DNA from: Pedobacter gandavensis
Lineage (GTDB): Bacteria; Bacteroidota; Bacteroidia; Sphingobacteriales; Sphingobacteriaceae
Direction: 5' to 3'
NCBI RefSeq assembly: GCF_014172405.1
Contig: NZ_WNXC01000003.1
Coordinates: forward strand, 186,001-250,000
Length of the DNA stretch: 64,000 bases
Part shown: positions 38,601-45,584 of the stretch, one piece after another
How positions within the stretch are numbered: the first letter of the stretch is position 1
How the letters are laid out: every line of letters begins with the position of its first letter
Notes under the pieces: model-generated
What the model was told of the DNA's origin: nothing
The model's database searches: none
Seen by the model: only the letters and a program-made list of their open reading frames with translations
Translations under genes and position numbers: made by a program

Positions 38601-38743
38601 TCAGCATTGCTGTGGGTTTCTTTAACAGCCTTCTGGTTCTGGGCAGATAAAGAGAGCGGGAATAACAAGAGCATCATCAATCCCTTAAACAGAGATTTCC
38701 CATACCCTTGCATTCCCTTAATTTTTAAGTAAGGTTTCTTCAT
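35672..38743 (-). CDS. SusC/RagA-family transporter (pair 1), first gene of the PUL operon
   Basis: A 1023-residue transporter from ATG 38743; the 83 extra upstream codons lack export features and cross the promoter region. Signal peptide (MLLLFPLSLSAQ, about 20-40), carboxypeptidase-like domain, plug with DFDEIESVTVLKDALATAML and SANGAILITTRKG, barrel ending FNAGINIKL. The usual EEVVVVGYG segment before the plug is replaced by EKQQTVVQRLYDTQKKSNS, so this is a non-standard SusC at that point. Divergent from the HTCS regulator. Confidence 0.94.
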   Translation of the reverse strand: MKKPYLKIKGMQGYGKSLFKGLMMLLLFPLSLSAQNQKAVKETHSNAEIPGVLKGKIRTIYGEPLFGVSVKDKTSGTVVTSDKNGDYALLIDSGEVAVFTLKGYLSQEMTVTGSKLNVVLAESEKQQTVVQRLYDTQKKSNSILSSESIYTKDLLSSPVTALNNAISGRLSGLSTLQSTGLPGLDAAGYSLRGQDPTVIVNGIPRELTSIDFDEIESVTVLKDALATAMLGMRSANGAILITTRKGEVGKQKISFTAQTGLQTPVNLPKPLDAFNYASLYNEALLNDGKAPVYSAADLEAYRTGSDPMGHPNVDWYKEILRDNAPFTRYNLNTSGGGNNARYFLAVDYLDQQGLLKTADKNSYNTNSDFKRYIVRTNIDVDLSKNLTVNLNLFGRIENGNSPGSRSVSTFNGRDVNLRVNDIFYGLATTPNGAYPLRNPDGSLGGNKDFVNNIYGQSTQSGYTLSYGREMSADVSFKRTLDDVTKGLWLKGLISFNTNLSEVTSRGKTFAVYQGQNTPTGVKYQRFGTDGTIVAGTSLNTYQYKNFYSELSAGYDRTFGDHHVKALANANIQSIYISADLPLNYKTLATSLAYDYKEKYLAEVVMSYSGLNRYADNKRFGFFPVAGLGWNIAKESFIADHVKWLNTLKLRTSYGRTGNANAGYFVYNQYFADGDGYYFGGGSGTFVYSVREQTLANANITWEKADKFNLGLDLGLFNDKLTLTTEYYHNKYFDLLQIRGKNSAIIGNTFPLENIGTTNYSGLDFTASYRNHLNNFNYYVSGNFTANNKIIKYQDEVFRQYDWMKRTGQRTDQVFGYEADGFYQNAADIASSPKTEGYNPVPGDLKYKDLNGDGIINQFDVKGLKNNKPIIYYGLSFGFDFKGFDFSALLQGAQNRMINLTGATQWEFQNDGKGQAFEQHLNRWTPETAATATYPRLSIGANPNNQVNSSFWLRSGNYMRLKNMEVGYTIPQRLAARIKLASIRVFANGMNLFTISDNKGIDPEVYGTGYPALRIFNAGINIKL

Positions 38744-38764
38744 ATTTGGTTTTTTTATTGAACT

Positions 38765-38794
38765 GTTGTCGGGGAGACAACCAGCCTTTTGGTT
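38765..38794 (-). promoter_or_regulatory. Nested inverted repeats upstream of the PUL operon
   Basis: GTTGTC-GGGGA-GACAAC (38765-38781) overlaps AACCA...TGGTT (38779-38794), just 22 bases before the SusC start, in the 204-base gap shared with the HTCS gene. A further hairpin CCCGTA-TAT-TACGGG lies at 38869-38883. They could be operator half-sites for the HTCS AraC domain or leader hairpins. No consensus TTTG/TAnnTTTG promoter was found in the gap, consistent with activator-dependent expression. Confidence 0.4.
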
Positions 38795-38947
38795 TATCGT
38801 AAAGTTGTAAGCAATCCAAAAAGTAAGGGGGTGAAAAATGATTGTATATGGGGTGAAAATCCCGTTAACCCGTATATTACGGGCAATAAACCATTTTTTG
38901 ATAAGATCTTCACCACAACCAGAACTAACCAGATTTATTATAGGGGT

Positions 38948-41900
38948 ATGATAAAGCAAACTATTTCCATCATTTTCCTGCTGCTGATGCAATTATGCAG
39001 TATGGCGCAGGAGCTCAATTTCAATCACCTGAAGACAGAAAACGGACTGTCACAGAACTCGATATTCGCCATTACACAGGACGAACGTGGCTTTATGTGG
39101 TTCGGCTCCAGATTTGGGCTCAACCGTTACGATGGCAATCAATTTCAGTTGTATAAAAGCAATGCAAATGACTCCAGCACCTTATCTGACGATTACATCA
39201 CCGCTTTACATAGTGATTCCAAAAAAGTATTTTGGATAGGTACCGCCAATGGCCTCAACAGATTTGACCCTAAAAAGAATACTTTTGAAAGGATCTATTT
39301 AGATGGCAATAAACATAATAAACAGTATGCTCCTGTGAATGCGATCTATGAAGACCGAAAAGGGAATTTATGGGTGGCCGGAAGAACCGGACTCTACCTA
39401 CTGACCAACCGCAATCGTAACAACTTTACCCCCACTTATCAGTTAGGTCTTGAAAGCGCCGTAGCCAATTCGGAAGTCCTTAGTATTTTTGAAGATCATC
39501 AGGGATATTTATGGATAGGCACCAATTCAGGACTGATCAAGCTTAGTTTTAACGGCAGGCTAAAACAACTGGCCAGCTTTAACCATGACCCAGGAAACGA
39601 CAATAGTCTGAGTGACAATTCGGTGACCGCCATTACCGAAGATCCCCAGCATCATTTATGGGTTGCCACAGAAAATGCTGGTATTAACCTGTTCCAACCA
39701 GTCAGCAACACCTTCAGCAGATTTTCCCATGAAGATGGCAATAAAAACTCTCTGGTTCACAATTCCGTTCGCCGGATGTCCATTAACCAAGCGGGGAAAC
39801 TATGTATTGGTACACAGGAAGGATTAAGCATCCTGGATCCGATCAGTAAAAAATTCAAAACCTACCAACATTTAAAATCTGTTAGCCGTAGTTTAAATCA
39901 GAACTCCATTTATAGCATTTATGAAGATGGCAATGGCTCGCTTTGGATTGGCACTTATTATGGCGGTGTAAACGTAAGTATGGCACATGACACCGATTTT
40001 AAGACCATTCAGTACAATGAGCAGCTGGCAGGGATTAGTCACAATGTAGTCAGCTCCATCATTGCCGACAAAAATGACAACTTATGGATCGGAACTGAAG
40101 GTGGCGGGCTCAACTACCTTGACCTTCGGACACAACGTTTTACCAATTATAAATTAAAAGCCAGTGATCCGGGCAGTCTGGGTTCAGATCTAGTAAAAGT
40201 CATTTACAAGGATAGAGGAGGCGATATCTGGGTAGGAACTCATGGTGGTGGCCTGAATCTTTTTGATCCACACACCCGTACTTTCAAGCGCTTTTTCATC
40301 AACGGAGATAACATCAAAGTGACGCGTTCAGAATTGGTTGCCTTACTTGAAGATCATAAAGGGGCATTCTGGACCGGCAGCCAGACCGGTATCCGCATCT
40401 TTACGAAAGCATCCGGCCAGTTAAAACCTTATCCTGAGCTTCCTGTTTTGCGAAGCATCCAGAACAACAACATTAAGGTACTCTTCGAAGATTCAAAACA
40501 AAACATCTGGATTGCCAGTACCAAAGGCTTATTCCTGCTTTCCAAAAACCGCCAGCAACTACAATCTTTCAAACTACCTCAAGGAAGTAACAGTGTAAAT
40601 AACAATGCCAACTACATCAATTGTATTCAGGAAGATGCGAAAGGAAACATTTGGGTTGGACTTTATTATGGTGGACTGAGCAAATACGATGGCGAAAAGA
40701 AGCGATTTATTAAAACTTATACTACAGCAGATGGCTTACCAAATAACAATGTGGTAGGCATCCTGGAGGATGTTGACCAGCTACTTTGGATCAGTACCTC
40801 TAATGGTTTAGCCCGATTTAACCCGAAATCACAAGTATTCCTCACCTATACAACCAGTGATGGCCTTGCCGGAGATGAGTTCAACTATAACTCTTTTTTT
40901 AAAGCTAAAAACGGAGACCTATACTTTGGCGGCTATAATGGCCTCAGTTACTTCTCCCCAAAAGAGATAGAAAAGAACAGCTTCCATGCCCCACTGGTAT
41001 TTACCGGTCTAAAACTTTTCAATGAACCTGTACGGATTAATGCAGATAATGGTCTGCTGAAACAAGACATCAGTTTCACGGATCAGCTAACCTTCCCTTA
41101 CCAGCAAAACATATTCACCATTGAATTTGCCTTGCTGAACTACATCAAGTCTAATAAGAACAAATATGCATACCGACTGGAGGGTGTAAATGGCGAATGG
41201 ATAGAAAGCACTGTTCCCGCAGCAACCTATACAAATCTGGCTGCAGGAAATTATACCTTATGGGTAAAAGGAGCCAACAATGATGGAATCTGGAGCAAAC
41301 CAGTACCTATGAAAATCAAGATATTACCCCCGCTCTGGAAAAGTTGGTGGGCTTACGGGATCTATGTGATCATTTTTGGCATGATGCTATTTTTTATCAC
41401 CCGCTTTTTTTACCTGCGTGGTTTATTACTCAAAGACGAGGAGCTACACCAGATTAAGCTGAATTTCTTCACTAACATCTCCCATGAGATCCGTACCCAC
41501 CTCACGCTGATCATGGCGCCCATAGAAAAACTCTTAGAAGGGCAACAAGGCGATAGTTCGTTGAAACAGCAGTTGGATAAGGTAAAAAACAATGCCGATC
41601 GACTGTTAAAGCTGGTTAACGAATTGATGGATTTCAGGAAAGCGGAAACAAAGAATTTAAAACTAAAAGTGACTGCTCATGATTTCATTCCTTTCATCAA
41701 AGAGATTTACAGCAGTTTTGAGGAGTTGTCCGCCAAAAAGAACATTGATTTTTCAGTAAAATATGAAGGGTTGCCCATCCTTGATCAATCCTCCATCATT
41801 CTTTACTTTGATCAAGAGCAGCTGGAAAAAGTATTTTTCAATCTACTTTCTAATGCGTTCAAATTTACCCCGGAAGGTGGCCGGATTGGAATCGATATCA

Positions 41901-43075
41901 AAAACACGCCAAAAGCCTTAAAAATAAGCGTTAGTGACACAGGCAGAGGAATAGCCCCGAAATACCTGGAACAACTGTTTGAGAACTATTTTCAGGTGGA
42001 AGACCACCACATCCAAAATACCGGTTATGGCATCGGACTGGCACTATCCAAACATATTGTCGCATTGCATAAAGGAAATCTTGAAGTGAGCAGTCTACCA
42101 GGATCGGATCATCAAGCCGGTTTCACCTGCTTTGAACTGACTTTATTATTGGGTAACGCTCATTTTTCAGCTGAGCAGCAAAAACCGGTGATAAGCCCAG
42201 TTAAAAAATCAGGATTACCTATGGAAACTCCTCCTCAGCCTCAGTCTCCGCTTCCGGCAGTATCCTTAAGCGTATCGGAAACTACTGTGCTAGCCGATCA
42301 GCAAAAGAAAGCGACCATCCTTGTGGTGGAAGACCATGCAGAACTGCGCAACCTCATCAAGGAGTCATTAGAAAACACTTATCAGGTCCTTTTAGCAGAA
42401 AACGGGAAGCAAGGATGGGAAACCGCCATCGTAGAAATCCCTGACCTGATCATCAGCGACGTCATGATGCCAGAAATGGACGGTTTTACGCTCTGTAATC
42501 AATTGAAAACTGACGAACGGACAAATCATATCCCTGTGTTCTTGCTCACCGCTAAGAGCAGCCAAACGGATCAGATCAGCGGACTCAGTCAGGGGGCAGA
42601 CCTTTACCTGAGTAAACCTTTCAGCACAAAAATCCTACAGCTACAAGTGCGCAACTTTTTAATGGCAAGGGAGCAGATGCGCAAAAAATATAGTCAGGAA
42701 CTCATTGAGGAATCAAATCAGCAGATCTCAGATCCTAAAGACGACTTATTTTTATCCCGTTTGATCGGAATTATTGAGTCACACATGGAGCAAGAAAATT
42801 TCGGTGTAGACCTCATGGCCGAAAAAATAGGCATGAGTCAATCCGTCCTGTATAAAAAGCTGAAAGCATTAACGGATTTATCGGTGAATGATTTTGCCAA
42901 GTCCATCAGATTGAAAAAGGCTGCGCAACTGTTATTACAAAACAGGTATACGGTATATGAAGTAGGTTACATGGTCGGATTTTCCGACCGCAAGTATTTC
43001 AGCAGGGAGTTTAAAAAACAATTTTCCAAAACTCCATCTGAATATATTGAATCGACTAAACGGGCTGCCAATTAG
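38948..43075 (+). CDS. Hybrid two-component system regulator (HTCS) of the PUL
   Basis: A 1375-residue one-protein sensor-regulator from ATG 38948 (signal-like MIKQTISIIFLLLMQLCSMAQ); the frame is open 53 codons further but without signal. Order: periplasmic beta-propellers built of Reg_prop repeats (about 25-715; recurring LWIGT.GGGLN), Y_Y_Y domain (about 725-795), membrane helix (about 800-828), HisKA with phospho-acceptor His846 in NISHEIRTHLTLIM, HATPase (N-box near 967, DTGRGIA near 997), receiver domain with Asp1171 (ISDVMMPEMDG), and AraC HTH (about 1290-1370). It senses a glycan fragment and activates the divergent susC operon. In the H-box the usual Pro of RTPLTLI is His. Confidence 0.96.
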   Translation: MIKQTISIIFLLLMQLCSMAQELNFNHLKTENGLSQNSIFAITQDERGFMWFGSRFGLNRYDGNQFQLYKSNANDSSTLSDDYITALHSDSKKVFWIGTANGLNRFDPKKNTFERIYLDGNKHNKQYAPVNAIYEDRKGNLWVAGRTGLYLLTNRNRNNFTPTYQLGLESAVANSEVLSIFEDHQGYLWIGTNSGLIKLSFNGRLKQLASFNHDPGNDNSLSDNSVTAITEDPQHHLWVATENAGINLFQPVSNTFSRFSHEDGNKNSLVHNSVRRMSINQAGKLCIGTQEGLSILDPISKKFKTYQHLKSVSRSLNQNSIYSIYEDGNGSLWIGTYYGGVNVSMAHDTDFKTIQYNEQLAGISHNVVSSIIADKNDNLWIGTEGGGLNYLDLRTQRFTNYKLKASDPGSLGSDLVKVIYKDRGGDIWVGTHGGGLNLFDPHTRTFKRFFINGDNIKVTRSELVALLEDHKGAFWTGSQTGIRIFTKASGQLKPYPELPVLRSIQNNNIKVLFEDSKQNIWIASTKGLFLLSKNRQQLQSFKLPQGSNSVNNNANYINCIQEDAKGNIWVGLYYGGLSKYDGEKKRFIKTYTTADGLPNNNVVGILEDVDQLLWISTSNGLARFNPKSQVFLTYTTSDGLAGDEFNYNSFFKAKNGDLYFGGYNGLSYFSPKEIEKNSFHAPLVFTGLKLFNEPVRINADNGLLKQDISFTDQLTFPYQQNIFTIEFALLNYIKSNKNKYAYRLEGVNGEWIESTVPAATYTNLAAGNYTLWVKGANNDGIWSKPVPMKIKILPPLWKSWWAYGIYVIIFGMMLFFITRFFYLRGLLLKDEELHQIKLNFFTNISHEIRTHLTLIMAPIEKLLEGQQGDSSLKQQLDKVKNNADRLLKLVNELMDFRKAETKNLKLKVTAHDFIPFIKEIYSSFEELSAKKNIDFSVKYEGLPILDQSSIILYFDQEQLEKVFFNLLSNAFKFTPEGGRIGIDIKNTPKALKISVSDTGRGIAPKYLEQLFENYFQVEDHHIQNTGYGIGLALSKHIVALHKGNLEVSSLPGSDHQAGFTCFELTLLLGNAHFSAEQQKPVISPVKKSGLPMETPPQPQSPLPAVSLSVSETTVLADQQKKATILVVEDHAELRNLIKESLENTYQVLLAENGKQGWETAIVEIPDLIISDVMMPEMDGFTLCNQLKTDERTNHIPVFLLTAKSSQTDQISGLSQGADLYLSKPFSTKILQLQVRNFLMAREQMRKKYSQELIEESNQQISDPKDDLFLSRLIGIIESHMEQENFGVDLMAEKIGMSQSVLYKKLKALTDLSVNDFAKSIRLKKAAQLLLQNRYTVYEVGYMVGFSDRKYFSREFKKQFSKTPSEYIESTKRAAN

Positions 43076-43103
43076 GAAGCAGCCCCTCCCGAAAACAAAT
43101 AAT

Positions 43104-43235
43104 CTAGCCATTAGGACAGTTTTTGCAGCGTTTCCCTCTCAGGTATTTTTCGCAGCATTCCTTTTTCTTCTTGTCTTTTTTATCGTGTTTGTCGTGTTTG
43201 TCGCCTTTTTTCTTGTTTTTTCCCTTCTTAGACAT
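43104..43235 (-). CDS. 43-residue Lys-rich, Cys-containing small protein
   Basis: ATG at 43235 gives a 43-residue protein, stop TAG at 43104-43106. The first 25 residues are almost all Lys, Asp, His and Gly (MSKKGKNKKKGDKHDKHDKK), followed by KECCEKYLRGKRCKNCPNG. Spacing CC-x9-C-x2-C gives four cysteines in a compact C-terminal motif that could bind a metal. Similar short Lys-rich proteins with a C-terminal CC...C..CP motif are, as I recall, common in Bacteroidota but unnamed. It is convergent with the HTCS gene and 93 bases downstream of ferritin beyond its terminator. The plus-strand frames over it are only its shadow. Confidence 0.7.
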   Translation of the reverse strand: MSKKGKNKKKGDKHDKHDKKDKKKKECCEKYLRGKRCKNCPNG

Positions 43236-43260
43236 CCCCCGGATTTTTAATAATAACAAA

Positions 43261-43296
43261 AAAGCACATACGATGTTTTACATCGGTATGTGCTTT
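43261..43296 (-). terminator. Ferritin terminator
   Basis: AAAGCACATAC (43261-43271) pairs with GTATGTGCTTT (43286-43296), with an inner GATG/CATC pairing. On the minus strand it is followed by T-rich sequence. It separates the ferritin gene from the small Cys protein. Confidence 0.85.
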
Positions 43297-43327
43297 ATAA
43301 ATTTATTTTAAAGCTAATCTATGGAGA

Positions 43328-43855
43328 TTACCCTTCAGTGTAAACGATCTGACCAACGTGTTTGTCAATCTGCCATCTTCCTGTTCCTTCTTCACCGATT
43401 ACGTCGAACAATTCTACAGCACGTCTTGCTTTAAATTCTTCTTCACGTTGTTCTTTGAAGAACCAGTTTAAGAACTCTAAAGTTACATAATCATGTTCTT
43501 TATGACAACGTGCAGCAATGTTTTTAATCGACTGCGTCACGCTGATTTCTTGCTCTAATGCTTCTTCAAACACTTCACGGAAAGAGTTATATTCTAACTT
43601 GATATTGGTTACTTCAGGAGAAATTGCCATTCCGCCCATATCAAGAACATATTTGTAAAATTTAAGCTGGTGCATTCTTTCTTCTTCAGCTTGTTTAAAG
43701 AAGTAATCTGCTGAATTGTCATATCCATTACGACCACACCATGATGCCATAGAAAGATAAATGGAAGAGGAAAGGGCTTCTTTTTTGATCTGTTGGTTTA
43801 AAAGTGTCTCTATATCTGAAGAGATTAAACTTTTTACGCGCATGATATCTTTCAT
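43328..43855 (-). CDS. ftnA: Ferritin
   Basis: A 175-residue iron-storage protein. Ferroxidase ligands are visible: the N-terminal helix with EALSSSIYLSMASWC, EEERMHQLKFYKYVLDMGG (Glu/His pair, about 57-75) and the later FKEQREEE (about 130-137). A 24-mer cage in the cytoplasm stores Fe(III). A -7-like TATTTTTG lies on the minus strand at 43888-43895, 32 bases before the start; no matching -33 element was found. Start could also be Met5. Confidence 0.95.
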   Translation of the reverse strand: MKDIMRVKSLISSDIETLLNQQIKKEALSSSIYLSMASWCGRNGYDNSADYFFKQAEEERMHQLKFYKYVLDMGGMAISPEVTNIKLEYNSFREVFEEALEQEISVTQSIKNIAARCHKEHDYVTLEFLNWFFKEQREEEFKARRAVELFDVIGEEGTGRWQIDKHVGQIVYTEG

Positions 43856-43957
43856 AATATTGTAGATTTAATTCCTATTGTTGATAACAAAAATAAGGCT
43901 AAAATTGAACAATACTGCATTTAAAGGCAATATGGAAAGATTCTAATTCTAATTAGA

Positions 43958-44323
43958 TCAGGCAGCTAGCCTAAAAAGACGGTCTTGAATGATGTGGTTC
44001 AGCTCCAGCATTACAAAGGCTCCTTGTAAAAGTTCCTTTAAAGCGATGATTTCGATTAAAGACAATACATAACAATGGTCACAAGCACAAATGAAGATAA
44101 TTTCTACGTCTGCAGACTTATCGCTGGTCAACAAAATATGCTCGATGTCAATCGCATAAACTGCTTTCTGTAATTTCAAAAGATTGCGGTAATCAAAACG
44201 GGCAAGTTTTCCGGCAAAATCTACATACCAGCAGTATTCACTGTCTGATTGATAAATGGAACCTTTCTTTGTACTAAATACTTCTTCAAAATGGATTGGA
44301 GATGCGATAGCTGTCTTTTGCAT
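43958..44323 (-). CDS. Conserved-looking protein of unknown function next to ferritin
   Basis: A 121-residue protein from ATG 44323 (MQKTAIASPIHFEEVFS); eight further codons are open upstream. One half is polar and Tyr/Trp-rich (SIYQSDSEYCWYVDFAGKLA), the other hydrophobic-helical (FICACDHCYVLSLIEIIALK). CACDHC has three close cysteines and a histidine and could bind a metal. No family recognised, no signal peptide. It is 102 bases upstream of ferritin on the same strand, so a joint transcript is possible, in keeping with an iron-related role, but that is inference. Confidence 0.6.
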   Translation of the reverse strand: MQKTAIASPIHFEEVFSTKKGSIYQSDSEYCWYVDFAGKLARFDYRNLLKLQKAVYAIDIEHILLTSDKSADVEIIFICACDHCYVLSLIEIIALKELLQGAFVMLELNHIIQDRLFRLAA

Positions 44324-44586
44324 GTATTGAACCTTGTTGATATACAAAGGTTGTTATTATTTAGATTTAATCCAAATGAATGTTCAAAAAAAATAACCGG
44401 TATTTCAAGAAATTAATGCTGGCCTCCACCGCTTTTAAAATTTTATTATTTTGTCATAAAAATCAGTGTTTTTGTCAAAAACCTCTTTAACAGGCTAAAA
44501 AGCCCCAATTGATATATTGCCAAACCTTTTAGGGCTATGTATCTCGTCCTCAAATTGTAATCTCAATTCAATAATTTAAATTCCAA

Positions 44587-44617
44587 TTTTCTAAATCTAG
44601 AATTATTTCTACATTTG
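44587..44617 (+). promoter_or_regulatory. Promoter of the candidate short RNA
   Basis: TTTT (44587-44590, one mismatch to TTTG), 19 bases, TACATTTG (44610-44617): spacing and -7 element are exact for Bacteroidota. It faces right into a non-coding stretch ending in a terminator. The remaining parts of 44324-44762 hold no gene that I can see. Confidence 0.65.
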
Positions 44618-44622
44618 TCCTT

Positions 44623-44678
44623 GAGAGCGTTAATTTAAACGGGGGTAAGTCGGAGGACTTGCTCCCGTTTTCCTTTTT
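44623..44678 (+). ncRNA. Candidate short RNA of about 55 bases
   Basis: From the predicted start near 44623 the transcript has about 14 unpaired bases and then a 14-base-pair hairpin: AAACGGGGGTAAGT (44637-44650) pairs throughout, with two G-U pairs, with ACTTGCTCCCGTTT (44657-44670), loop CGGAGG, followed by TTTTCCTTTTT. Promoter and terminator with no reading frame between them is the layout of a small regulatory RNA. The purine loop CGGAGG resembles an anti-Shine-Dalgarno-competing or protein-binding loop. The alternative is a terminator for leftover transcription from upstream with an incidental -7 match. Confidence 0.5.
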
Positions 44679-44712
44679 AACAGCTTTTTTTTAGCAAAAC
44701 GCTTAAAACAAA

Positions 44713-44736
44713 AAATCCCCGCCGAAGCAGGGATTT
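44713..44736 (-). terminator. Terminator after the sigma-SusD chimera
   Basis: AAATCCC (44713-44719) pairs with GGGATTT (44730-44736), followed on the minus strand by a T run (complement of 44707-44715). It would originally have been the terminator of the SusD-like gene. Confidence 0.8.
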
Positions 44737-44762
44737 CAGATCGCGTTTGATGAATCCGATGA

Positions 44763-45398
44763 TTACTTATCCCACCATACTCTGGAAGTCAATAAATCTC
44801 CTCCAGGAATATTAGCGATTGCTGCATTGTAGTTCACAGCATTAGAAGCTGCTTCCGTTACCGGATAAGGAAAGCGTCTTGGAATTGTACCATTTGTTGC
44901 ATTACCTGGGTACACTACCGGAGTCAACACCGGAAAACCTGTTCTTCTCCAATTTGCCCATGACTCATAAAAATCTAGTTTGGTATTGTTTAACACCCAA
45001 TACTGTGTATTGATCATTTCCAAACCATTTGCGATCTCTAAAAGTATCTTGTAGTCAATATCAATTTCCGAAGCGGCATTCGCGGTTAATAATCCCACGA
45101 TATTTTCCTGTTGTTTGGAGCGTTTCTCTTTGGAGAGGTAACGGAAAACCGCATAACGAGTCATCGCCGCAAGATAAGCCGAAATACATTCCATATTTAA
45201 ACCTGCTCTCTTTTTCCAAATCATTAGAAAAACATCCTGAACAATCCCTTCCGCAGCTTCCTGATCTTTTAAAAGCTTATGTGCGATGTAATAGAGTTTA
45301 TCCCAGTACCGGTTGTAGATTTCTGTAAAAGCCAGCTCATCGCCTTGTCTAAGGCGCAGCATAAGTCCATCGTCCGAAGTTGAATGGTTAGCGTTCAC
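44763..45398 (-). pseudogene. Chimeric gene: ECF sigma factor region 2 fused in frame to the C-terminus of a SusD-like protein
   Basis: A 211-residue open frame made of two unrelated parts. Residues 1-127 are an ECF sigma factor: LRQGDELAFTEIYNRYWDKLYYIA, then EAAEGIVQDVFLMIWKKR (region 2, -7 recognition) and the linker IDYKILLEIANGLE. From about 128 it becomes the tail of a SusD_2-type lipoprotein: MINTQYWVLNNTKLDFYESW, WANWRRTGFPVLTPV, TIPRRFPYPVTEAASNAVNY, TSRVWWDK. Sigma region 4 is absent, and the SusD part lacks signal and binding domain. The simplest reading is a deletion of several kilobases that once held an anti-sigma, a SusC and most of a SusD. I count it as a pseudogene although the frame is intact and could be translated. 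Confidence 0.85.
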
Positions 45399-45537
45399 AG
45401 TTTGGTTAGAAGTTTGGTTAGTTGTCGAAAAACGAAGCTAACATAAAAATAACAAAAAGTGTAGTCAAAAAATAAATATTTCGTGTTGCCTATAATAGAT
45501 TACGCATACGGTGCAACTAATTTTATCTGTGATCAAT

Positions 45538-45563
45538 TAAATCGCGGGTTTCCCCGCGATTTA
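45538..45563 (-). terminator. Terminator of the RND efflux operon
   Basis: TAAATCGCGGG (45538-45548) is the exact complement of CCCGCGATTTA (45553-45563), loop of four bases, directly after the adaptor gene on the minus strand. From 45399 to 45537 nothing else is visible except A/T-rich spacer upstream of the chimera. Confidence 0.9.
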
Positions 45564-45584
45564 AAGAAATATTTAAACAAAAAC

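Noticed and set aside
38789..38947. 53-codon N-terminal extension of the HTCS
   Set aside because: The export signal begins at 38948 and the extension overlaps the regulatory gap.
38744..38992. 83-codon N-terminal extension of SusC pair 1
   Set aside because: No signal peptide at that end; the signal starts at 38743 and the extension crosses the divergent promoter region.
43047..43311. Plus-strand frames after the HTCS gene rich in Phe and Leu
   Set aside because: They are the antisense reading of the Lys-rich small protein gene (AAG/AAA becoming CTT/TTT).
43888..43918. Full promoter for ferritin
   Set aside because: TATTTTTG is present but there is no TTTG at the proper distance.
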